In this document: positions 58,201 to 64,000 of the stretch, piece after piece
How positions within the stretch are numbered: the stretch's first letter is position 1
Layout: each line of letters starts with the position of its first letter
NCBI RefSeq assembly: GCF_000316645.1
Contig: NC_019684.1
Span: forward strand, 3,563,501-3,627,500
Source: Nostoc sp. PCC 7524
Lineage (GTDB): Bacteria > Cyanobacteriota > Cyanobacteriia > Cyanobacteriales > Nostocaceae
DNA length: 64,000 nt
Direction: 5' to 3'
Made by a program: the position numbers and the translations under genes
The notes under the pieces: model-generated
What the model was told of the DNA's origin: nothing
Seen by the model: only the letters and a program-made list of their open reading frames with translations
The model's database searches: none

Positions 58201-59088
58201 AAAAATCTGATAGCTAACGTCTCTAAAATCACAATAAATTGCAGATGTTACTAATGCGATTTTTGCTGTGGTGGTTTCATCTCTAAACACCTCATACACA
58301 AACCGAGTTTTTCCTACGCCCGATGATCCAATAATTCGGATTGATGTTTTAGAATCAGCTAAGTAATCTACAATTCGTTCTTTTGCTTTCTCGTAACTAA
58401 GCGAGTTATCACCAGTAGAATCGCTCTTAGTTCCAATTAGAAAGCGGCTGGCTTTGTCTTCGACCTTTGGAATTGAAAAGATATCAGATTTCTTACCCAA
58501 TCTTTCAATTGTTTGAAAACTTTTTAAAGTAAGTCCAGATTGTTTTTCGTTAAGCCAAACTGCGATTGCTGGATATTTTTCCACCCAGTCTTTAATCTTA
58601 TTTGCATCATAAATATCAATACTCTTTAACTGAGCAGGATCAGCCCCAGTCTCTTGAATACCTTCCTTAATAGCTGTAATTAGATCATCTTTTTTAGATC
58701 CAATAAAAATTTCAGAGGTAAATCCGATATAAGAGCCATTTTCATTAATGACTGTTTTTAAAGCATTATTAAGTTCTCGTTTGACACCCTTTTTTTGACT
58801 GGGCTTTGTCCAAACCTCTTTTTTCCAGCCTGCTTTTCCCAATTTAGTAGCTTTTGATTGAAATATGCAAAATCTAGATGGTAGATAATCTGTTTTTTCA
58901 CACCCTCCTGTCCATGAAATTCGTGCATCTTCTCCTCCATCGGCAACAGTAATCTGAAGGGGTACTGAAACTCCTCGTAAACAAATACCAGAACTTTGTG
59001 CTTCGGCGTGTAGCAATTTTTTCAGCAGTTCTACAAGCTCTTTGCTATCCAAGCTTTCAATCTGAGATGGGGAGATATTAAAAATCAT
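55204..59088 (-). CDS. Nuclease-STAND NTPase, candidate antiphage protein (Avs-like)
   Basis: 1294 residues. N-terminal restriction-like domain: D50-G-G-E-D54 in TVADGGEDARISW and Q77-S-K79 in FCIFQSKAT, the (D/E)...QxK form of the PD-(D/E)XK superfamily seen in Cap4/Mrr-type effectors. A P-loop NTPase follows with Walker A GSSGVGKT (254-261) and Walker B ALMIVDECP (D314-E315). Residues ~430-1294 are a long helical array, suited to ligand sensing. This order (nuclease, STAND ATPase, helical sensor) is that of Avs antiviral proteins, which recognise phage proteins and then cut DNA. The composition is more AT-rich than flanking housekeeping genes, and the start is 6 bp from a truncated glpK piece. 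Confidence 0.7.
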   Translation of the reverse strand: MIFNISPSQIESLDSKELVELLKKLLHAEAQSSGICLRGVSVPLQITVADGGEDARISWTGGCEKTDYLPSRFCIFQSKATKLGKAGWKKEVWTKPSQKKGVKRELNNALKTVINENGSYIGFTSEIFIGSKKDDLITAIKEGIQETGADPAQLKSIDIYDANKIKDWVEKYPAIAVWLNEKQSGLTLKSFQTIERLGKKSDIFSIPKVEDKASRFLIGTKSDSTGDNSLSYEKAKERIVDYLADSKTSIRIIGSSGVGKTRFVYEVFRDETTTAKIALVTSAIYCDFRDVSYQIFQIAESLSDVGNSALMIVDECPREAAVKLGEIITSEGSNLKIITIGNDNKPIEKNNCLNISVTPADETLIEGIIQQRYPKADYSDIQFIKNISGGYPRIAVLATDNYSEGLPILKSVEDVVERILTSCGINRAEQVRAIECLALFKQLGADENVSDEIDFVSENLARQTGDEMYEHLAYAAKQHLVDHFGCYFIAKPLPIAVFLGKRRLDLLRVNSILKFIESASPTLRASFLSQWCYFDASKTAATVAKRLLSRDGWCGSRENLKTELGSQCLNAIVHIDPDGVANVIHYLYKDLSIDDLKEAIIRKHDFLQILAKLVSRKRYFYIAAPLLMRLAVIEHNTYSNDAGNRFKQLFQLRLSETEAEPFERFAILDQGISSGDERIVSICIDALENTLKRNYFYGSVISHKIGSKPTPKEWKPKGCDEFDFHRNGLQRLDYIRSQYPKLSIQCENIIARAIRSLICENILNEIEQILYKVTEEKKFWLDAIQGVGDWLYFDRTKALEEFSQKVRKLYDNIIPTDPVHKALLYTKFWESHLRNPDIKYDEENTNNRDFEYSSRKAKEVAAEIAVDKELINRAIQIMIREELNNVFPFAHELAMRLEDPVQSFQFAVNEFEISSDRRGINFLRALLSGIDKRDPETANKCIDIALNCDALKHEISNIYRAVYISVDRLNEIVQRIRDGSISVTECVYLSYGQALSQLNSEDIFSLIDELASNHGSEGMWVALEIISMYQHNRDILDRQLAKRIKEIITSKELFEKVRSATTDGYLFEQLVLLVQKHYGIDDEFAIRLSNQVIRLCQVEEYQLFSALKNYCRNIIELLVKEKPIVLWENLSHFFDMATQSEIYHLETLIKPQQDAFDVNSHNVGVHYKEGILFGISDSIFREWAKVNPEIRASFLCIFYPILEIDDQGNHRWHPVLEKLTHEFGTFKEFRQTLAHRLSPNIWSGSIIPYIEIYLTPLETWFKHPVPEMSVWAKEMYYFLEREIASERKRERKNS

Positions 59089-59094
59089 GCTGTT

Positions 59095-59349
59095 TCAAGC
59101 TGTGTGTAAGTTGATAAAAAGTGTAAATTTATGTACAACTCCTGCCAAGCTACCTGTAGCTTTGCCATAGATGGCTGATGAAGGGTGAATTTCTGGCAGC
59201 ATTTGCCGAGGAATACCCATAATTTCCAAGATTTCCCCTTCCCAGTCCAAAGTGTTCCAGTTCATCAGCAAAGTACGACTGGCATTGGTAACATAAGTAA
59301 TATGCAAACCGCCTTCTGTACCACCTGTTAAATACGAAACTTTTGCCAC
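59095..59349 (-). pseudogene. glpK': Internal fragment of glycerol kinase (glpK)
   Basis: 84 codons encode [20 protein letters not shown], then [20 protein letters not shown] and [25 protein letters not shown], matching glycerol kinase around residues 165-240. The N-terminal ~165 residues and the whole second domain are absent, and the frame runs into unrelated sequence after SLAGV. It overlaps the ROK kinase end by 22 bp and ends 6 bp before the STAND gene, marking where foreign DNA joined. Confidence 0.88.
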
Positions 59350-60221
59350 GCTAATTTAGCCGCGCCTACCATCCCAGCAGAGTTACCCAATTGTGCAGGG
59401 ATAATCTGTAAACCCATCCGCGAGGTTGGCATCACCCGCTTGTCAATTTCTGCCTGAACTGCTGGAAAGAAAAATTCAAAACTAGCACTCACACCACCAC
59501 CAATGACGATCGCTTGCGGTGTTAAAACATAAATTAAACTAGCTAAACCTATACCTAAATCTCTACCGTATTCTTGCCAAAATGCTAAAGCATTAACATC
59601 TCCAGCTTGTGCTAGCATTCCTAATTCCGCAGGTTCTTTCCCAGTCCGGCGACGAATGGCTTGAATTGATGTGTATTGTTCCAGAGAACCTTGATTACCA
59701 CTCTTACACATAGGGCCATCCGGTTGCAGGGTAATTAATCCCAGTTCTCCGGCTGCGCCTCGTTGTCCCACAAACAATTTGCCATCGAGAATAATTGCAC
59801 CACCAACCCCAGTTCCCAAGGTTAACAGCATAAAATTCTGAAATTGCCGACCGGCTCCCAACCAAGCCTCTCCTACACCTGCACAATTGGCATCATTATC
59901 AATAACGGTTGGTTTGCCAGTTTTAGCTTCCAACCAATCAGCCAGAGGGACATTCTGCCATCCCGGTAAATTAATCGCAATTTGGGCAATGCGTCCTGTG
60001 GCATCAGCCGGGCCGGGAGTACCCACACCAATAGCTATAGTTTGATTATCTACATCAATTTGCGCGATCGCATCCACCATCACAGCTAAAACCGCCTCTG
60101 GTGTCTGCGGTTGCGGAGTTGCGACAGTCAAAGATTGCAGACACGTACCATCTTGACTGAATCGCCCCAATTTAATTGCCGTTCCCCCTACGTCAATCCC
60201 AATTACTTGAGAATTCCCCAC
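59328..60221 (-). CDS. ROK-family sugar kinase
   Basis: About 297 residues from GTG 60221, supported by GAGGAA six bases upstream; a TTG at 60254 is less likely. ATP-binding [14 protein letters not shown], catalytic Asp in [10 protein letters not shown], and [15 protein letters not shown] are present. The ROK zinc motif is reduced: [10 protein letters not shown] replaces C-x-C-G-x-x-G-C-x-E, with two of three Cys changed to Ser. It probably phosphorylates glucose or a related hexose. Functional despite the motif loss is possible, as other ROK kinases lack zinc. Confidence 0.88.
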   Translation of the reverse strand: MGNSQVIGIDVGGTAIKLGRFSQDGTCLQSLTVATPQPQTPEAVLAVMVDAIAQIDVDNQTIAIGVGTPGPADATGRIAQIAINLPGWQNVPLADWLEAKTGKPTVIDNDANCAGVGEAWLGAGRQFQNFMLLTLGTGVGGAIILDGKLFVGQRGAAGELGLITLQPDGPMCKSGNQGSLEQYTSIQAIRRRTGKEPAELGMLAQAGDVNALAFWQEYGRDLGIGLASLIYVLTPQAIVIGGGVSASFEFFFPAVQAEIDKRVMPTSRMGLQIIPAQLGNSAGMVGAAKLAWQKFRI

Positions 60222-60328
60222 TGTTAATTCCTCACACCCAGCTACTAGCCACAATAAAAACTAGCAGCTTTAACTAAGCTGACCAAAATTCCCCACCTTG
60301 ACAGGTCTGGGTACTTCAGAAAAGCATA

Positions 60329-60529
60329 TTAGCTTTTGGCTGTTTTTGCATCAAAAAATTCTAAGTTATCAGTCTTTTTAGGAGCCAATCTTAAATCAGT
60401 CACCGTGGGACGAAAATTAGATTGTTCACCTAAAGCTGTCACCGGCGCACCTTTTAAAATCCCAGCCAAAGCCACTGAAAGCATAAACCCACCAGCCGCC
60501 GCCGCAATTAAAGAAATGTTATCTTTCAC
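60329..60529 (-). CDS. Small membrane-anchored hypothetical protein
   Basis: 66 residues with one N-terminal membrane helix (SLIAAAAGGFMLSVALAGIL) and a short soluble tail with FRPTVTDLRLAPKK. I do not recognise a family. Clean start and codon use support a real gene. Function unknown. Confidence 0.6.
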   Translation of the reverse strand: MKDNISLIAAAAGGFMLSVALAGILKGAPVTALGEQSNFRPTVTDLRLAPKKTDNLEFFDAKTAKS

Positions 60530-60663
60530 TCTTTTCTCTCAGTTGTAAATACAAAGATTAGTTTCAATTCAACATCCAAAAGCAGAAATCCTAATTTTGA
60601 ATTTTTTAGGCGCAAGCCTTCGCTACGCCGACGTAAGCCTATCCGTAGGGTATTTTGAATTGT

Positions 60664-61560
60664 CTATTTCCGGTTTCCATTTTCTCCCCGCAATCGGGGA
60701 TTGACAAATTCATTTAACCCTTCACCAAGTAGTGATAACCCTACCACCATAAAAGTCATTGCTAAACCAGGGAAAAGGGTAGTCCACCAAACACCAGTAG
60801 GTAAAGCTTCTAGAGCTTGTTTCAAATCGTACCCCCACTCTGGTATTTCTTCCGGTAAGCCTAGCCCTAAAAAGCCCAAACCACCTAATACTAGAATTGC
60901 ATCGGCAGCGTTGAGGGTAAAAAGTACGGGTACGCTTTGAATAACGTTGAAAAATAAATATCGAGATAGCACAATCCAAGTAGAAGCGCCCATTGCTTGA
61001 GCCGCCTCGATAAATACTTCTGTTTTGACACTGACGGTATGATTACGAACCACTCGATAATATTGCGGGATGTATGCAATACTAATAGCGATCGCAGCGT
61101 TTAATATCCCTCGCCCTACTACAAAAGCCAGTGTCACCGACAACAGTAACCCCGGTAAAGTGTAGATACTATCCATCAGAAACAGCAACACTTTATCTAA
61201 CCTACCGCCGAGGTAGCCACTAACCATCCCCAAGGGTACGCCAACAATCATACTCAGCGCCGTGGCTAAAACCACTACTTGCAACGCTGCTTGAGCGCCA
61301 AATATCGTGCGGGAAAACACATCATGTCCTAAGCGACTGGTGCCAAACCAATGTTTAGCAGATGGTGCTTCCTGAATCGGGTTTGAGAGAAATTCTTTCG
61401 GGTTTTGTAGCCATCCCCAAGCCTGGAAAGCAGGAGCAAAGAAAGCCAGGAAAATGAAGAACAGAGTAATCGCCAATCCAACTAGCATTAATTTTTGGGA
61501 AAGGCTGGGATTTTTAGCAAAACGTAAAAATAACGGTAGTTGACGTTTAGTGATGGTCAT
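60664..61560 (-). CDS. Peptide-type ABC transporter permease (DppC/OppC-like)
   Basis: About 298 residues from ATG 61560; the upstream start adds seven residues. Six membrane segments and the binding-protein-dependent permease motif (EAAQAMGASTWIVLSRYLFF) are present, along with the conserved HWFGTSRLGHDVFSRTIFGA stretch near the N-terminus. It resembles DppC/OppC permeases that pair with a DppB-type subunit, a binding protein and two ATPases. None of those partners is nearby, so the transporter genes are scattered, as is usual in cyanobacteria. Confidence 0.9.
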   Translation of the reverse strand: MTITKRQLPLFLRFAKNPSLSQKLMLVGLAITLFFIFLAFFAPAFQAWGWLQNPKEFLSNPIQEAPSAKHWFGTSRLGHDVFSRTIFGAQAALQVVVLATALSMIVGVPLGMVSGYLGGRLDKVLLFLMDSIYTLPGLLLSVTLAFVVGRGILNAAIAISIAYIPQYYRVVRNHTVSVKTEVFIEAAQAMGASTWIVLSRYLFFNVIQSVPVLFTLNAADAILVLGGLGFLGLGLPEEIPEWGYDLKQALEALPTGVWWTTLFPGLAMTFMVVGLSLLGEGLNEFVNPRLRGENGNRK

Positions 61561-61619
61561 GTGCGAGCCTGCATTGAGCAAGATACGCTGACCATTTTAC
61601 ATATCAGATTGGTAATTGG

Positions 61620-61760
61620 GGAGTCAACCCCTGCGGGGAATTCAAAATTCCAAATTCAAAATTAAGAAATCTGAATTTGGAATTGGCATAACACACCTAA
61701 AATGTTGCAAGGTGTGTTGTGCTATGCAACAACGCACCCTACTGGCATATACTTTGCGAT
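61620..61760. repeat. AATTCAAAATT repeat and palindromes
   Basis: AATTCAAAATTCCAAATTCA at ~61639-61660 is mirrored by CTGAATTTGGAATTGG at ~61671-61686. A GCAAGGTGTGTTGTGCTATGC-like palindrome and AACGCACCC follow (~61708-61740). A related repeat occurs at ~60570-60660. No gene. Confidence 0.5.
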
Positions 61761-61768
61761 AAGTGAAC

Positions 61769-63139
61769 CTACAGATTACTTTCAATTAACTGGCGATACT
61801 CACTCTTTTGTTTAACACCTTTGAGTTCCTTCAATAGTTCTTTATTCTTGAAAAATTGAATGGTCGGTGTTCCTGTCACGCCAGCATTTTCAGCAATCTC
61901 GCGGTCTTTGTCGATGTCAATTTCGACAAAGTGGATTTTACCGTCAAATTCATCCACGACTTTATTTAATATCGGCTTGAGGGTATGACAAGGGCCGCAA
62001 CCAGGGGCGACGTACTTGACTACTAGCAGGCGATCGCTTTCATGGAATAATTTTCTTAAAGCGTAACTACCCTCATGACGGGTTGCAGCTAAATCAAATT
62101 CCGCCGCTTGTTCTGCTTCTGTTTTCTGAGCAGCTGGCTGGGGTTCTAACTCATTATTAATTGTTGGTTCATGGTGAAATTCATGAATCAACCCATTACT
62201 AGACAGCCAACGTTCCGCCAACAACGCCGCCGCACAGCCACTACCAGCCGCCGTAATCGCTTGGCGATATTCATGGTCTTGTACGTCACCCGCCGCAAAG
62301 ACACCCTCTACACTGGTTTCTGGTGAACCATGTTTAGTGACGATGTAACCCACCTCATCCAGTTCGATTTGTCCCTTAAACAAAGAAGTATTAGGCGTGT
62401 GACCAATGGCATAGAATAAGCCCTTAGCTGTCAGCTTACTTTCTTCTCCAGTTTTGTTATTACGAACTACTATCCCTTCCATGAAGCTGTTACCAAATAT
62501 ATCTATGGCTTCGGTGTTCCAATGTACTTGGATTTTGGGATTGCTCAATACCCGGTCTTGCATGGCTTTAGATGCCCGCATCTTATCAGAACGGACTAAC
62601 AAGTTAACTTTCGAGCCATACTTAGTTAAATAAATAGATTCTTCCGCCGCCGAGTCGCCAGCCCCAACCACCGCTAAGTCTGCACCGTGAAAAATCGGAG
62701 TTGCGCCATCACAAATCGCACAAGCAGAAATTCCCCGACTCCAGAATTGATGTTCACTAGGTAAACCTAAACGCTTGGCTGTCGCACCAGTGGCAATAAT
62801 TATAGTATGTGCCTTAACTTCCCTTTCTTCCGAACGGATAGTAAAAGGACGCTGACTCAAATCAACTGATACCACATCTTCAGTATATAATTCAGCCCCC
62901 CAACGTTCCGCCTGCGCCTTCATTCTATCCATTAATTCCGGCCCAGTAATTCCTTGTGGGAAACCAGGAAAGTTTTCTACTTCTGTCGTCGTCATTAGTT
63001 GCCCACCAGGCAAACCCCCAGCTTGAAAACCTTCAAATACCACAGGTTTTAGGTTAGCTCGTCCAGCATAAATAGCAGCTGTGTAACCTGCTGGCCCAGA
63101 ACCGATAATTACTAAGTTTTCTACAGTCGGGTTAGTCAT
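61769..63139 (-). CDS. ntrC: NADPH-thioredoxin reductase C (TrxR-Trx fusion)
   Basis: 456 residues. The reductase part (~1-310) has FAD motif [16 protein letters not shown], redox pair C140-A-I-C143 and NADPH motif [12 protein letters not shown] ~35-residue linker leads to a thioredoxin domain with CGPC in [13 protein letters not shown]. This fusion is specific to oxygenic phototrophs and reduces 2-Cys peroxiredoxins with NADPH. Length and all motifs are intact. The name overlaps with the unrelated nitrogen regulator NtrC. Confidence 0.96.
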   Translation of the reverse strand: MTNPTVENLVIIGSGPAGYTAAIYAGRANLKPVVFEGFQAGGLPGGQLMTTTEVENFPGFPQGITGPELMDRMKAQAERWGAELYTEDVVSVDLSQRPFTIRSEEREVKAHTIIIATGATAKRLGLPSEHQFWSRGISACAICDGATPIFHGADLAVVGAGDSAAEESIYLTKYGSKVNLLVRSDKMRASKAMQDRVLSNPKIQVHWNTEAIDIFGNSFMEGIVVRNNKTGEESKLTAKGLFYAIGHTPNTSLFKGQIELDEVGYIVTKHGSPETSVEGVFAAGDVQDHEYRQAITAAGSGCAAALLAERWLSSNGLIHEFHHEPTINNELEPQPAAQKTEAEQAAEFDLAATRHEGSYALRKLFHESDRLLVVKYVAPGCGPCHTLKPILNKVVDEFDGKIHFVEIDIDKDREIAENAGVTGTPTIQFFKNKELLKELKGVKQKSEYRQLIESNL

Positions 63140-63271
63140 AATATTTATACGAACTCATAACGACTACGTTTAGTATAGCATGATATATCCAGGAGTTATG
63201 CAACAGACTGATTCTTTGACATTAGGCGTAGGGCAAGAACTTAAATATTTAGTATTCCCCTCTGCTCCCTT

Positions 63272-63417
63272 CTGACTTTTCACGGGGTCTGGAAAACCTC
63301 TCTCTAAATCTCTCTCCTACAAGGAGAGAGACTTTGAATGTTCCCCCTTCCCGATGCGGGAAGGGGGTTAGGGGGTTAGGTTTTTCGTGGGCTTTTCCAC
63401 ATAACGTGAAAAGTCAG
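63272..63417 (+). mobile_element. MITE-like repeat, copy 2, with intact inverted ends
   Basis: 146 bp nearly identical to 16652-16793. Terminal inverted repeats are perfect over 13 bp: CTGACTTTTCACG at 63272-63284 and CGTGAAAAGTCAG at 63405-63417. Flanks CTGCTCCCTT (63262-63271) and CTGCTCCCCT (63418-63427) match at nine of ten bases and may be a target-site duplication. Two strong internal hairpins. No coding capacity. Confidence 0.85.
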
Positions 63418-63541
63418 CTGCTCCCCTGCCGCCGCTCCCAGCCCTAGTTACTATCTTTGAAAGCAACTCAGTATAATTCTTCCTGATGCCACAAAAAACT
63501 ATATGGATATATAAATAAGTAGATGCACCTTAATTAAAAGC

Positions 63542-63569
63542 AAGCCCCTCAGTTTTTGACTAGGGGCTT
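63542..63569 (-). terminator. Terminator of the ExoD-like gene
   Basis: AAGCCCCT (63542-63549) and AGGGGCTT (63562-63569) form a stem directly after the minus-strand stop codon. On that strand the hairpin is followed by GCTTTTAATT. Confidence 0.85.
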
Positions 63570-64000
63570 TTATCTCAAAATAGATGGCAATAAGCTAGGA
63601 GCTACCCATAAGGCATAACCAATAAATGCAAATAGCATGGTAATTACAACAGTAATGCCATAGCTGATGCAAATTAATAAGCCATCGGATTCAATGGTAG
63701 CGACTGCCAAAAGTAAAATCCCTACTGTGGGAATGGGATTAGTAAAGGGAATGGGTGAGATAAGTAACAGTGTTAACCAAGAGATACACAACCCATTGAT
63801 GCGCCAAGTTAAAGGATTTTCGGCGATTTTAGTCAAGCGGGGACGGGTGATGGATTCTAATACTTTGGTAACACGGCGCAGGTTTTGTAACAGGAACTGA
63901 GCAAAGGGACGAGGAAATTGATAGCGGGCGATGCTTTTCGGTAGCCAAGGCGATCGCCTACCAAGTATCATCTGTACAGATAATAGTAAACACGCAGCTC
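63570..64000 (-). CDS. Exopolysaccharide synthesis ExoD-family protein (partial)
   Basis: The frame stays open to the window edge, adding AACLLLSVQ before the internal Met at 63971, so the true start is outside. Visible residues include QMILGRRSPWLP, typical of ExoD, followed by ITRPRLTKIAENPLTWRING and two membrane helices (LCISWLTLLLISPIPFTNPI and ICISYGITVVITMLFAFIGY). ExoD proteins are membrane proteins connected with exopolysaccharide production in rhizobia; role in cyanobacteria is unclear. Confidence 0.8.
   Translation of the reverse strand, partial: AACLLLSVQMILGRRSPWLPKSIARYQFPRPFAQFLLQNLRRVTKVLESITRPRLTKIAENPLTWRINGLCISWLTLLLISPIPFTNPIPTVGILLLAVATIESDGLLICISYGITVVITMLFAFIGYALWVAPSLLPSILR

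Overview
The window is chromosomal DNA from a filamentous, probably heterocyst-forming cyanobacterium of the Nostoc/Anabaena group. The evidence is the very frequent HIP1 octamer (GCGATCGC), families of 7-bp tandem repeats between genes, and the gene set: a TrxR-Trx fusion (NTRC), a ~600-residue cyanobacterial aspartate kinase, AgrE/ArgZ arginine dihydrolase, CYP110-like P450, xisH/xisI and an Rre1-type regulator. No rRNA, tRNA or CRISPR array was found.

Layout. 1-5.9 kb: a chemosensory cluster (end of an MCP, CheW, CheA-REC, CheB, response regulator-histidine kinase). 6.2-11.5 kb: P450, the rre1-like regulator, a long spacer holding a ferredoxin remnant, then groES-groEL with a perfect CIRCE operator and a K-box-like site. 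11.6-13.3 kb: a VapC-type toxin pair and an Rpn-type nuclease. 13.4-16.6 kb: uvrB, whose last 22 codons are duplicated on the far side of a two-gene cassette that looks like a Tse2-like toxin with its immunity gene. 16.6-25.1 kb: nuclease-TPR protein, pyrG, two tandem amidases (the second lacks a zinc ligand), xisH-xisI and a DUF2085 membrane protein. 25.2-27.3 kb: agrE. 27.5-32.5 kb: a GNAT remnant and a 1515-residue extracellular phosphatase/phytase fusion. 32.6-35.8 kb: Nudix, a TetR regulator fused to a decayed tyrosine recombinase, a divergent acyl-lipid desaturase, and an ogt remnant. 35.9-39.3 kb: an accessory patch of small genes (HNH nuclease, RHH protein, DUF433/DUF5615 toxin pair, kinase-like protein, Uma2 remnant). 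39.3-53.4 kb: housekeeping genes (RNase D-like, TPR lipoprotein, sodium symporter pair, lysC, smc, PRC-barrel). 53.5-59.3 kb: accessory block with a broken PIN toxin pair and a 1294-residue nuclease-STAND NTPase lying 6 bp from a truncated glpK piece. 59.3-64 kb: ROK sugar kinase, peptide-type ABC permease, NTRC and a partial ExoD-family gene.

How it fits together. Stable housekeeping genes (uvrB, pyrG, groESL, lysC, smc, NTRC, agrE) are interleaved with patches of gain and decay. At least six gene remnants (ferredoxin, GNAT, ogt, Uma2, PIN toxin, glpK) and one displaced uvrB tail can be read directly. The strongest candidates for a little-described system are the nuclease-STAND protein at 55.2-59.1 kb and the toxin-immunity cassette built into the 3' end of uvrB at 13.4-14.6 kb. 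The TetR-recombinase fusion with its two palindromic operators is a third.
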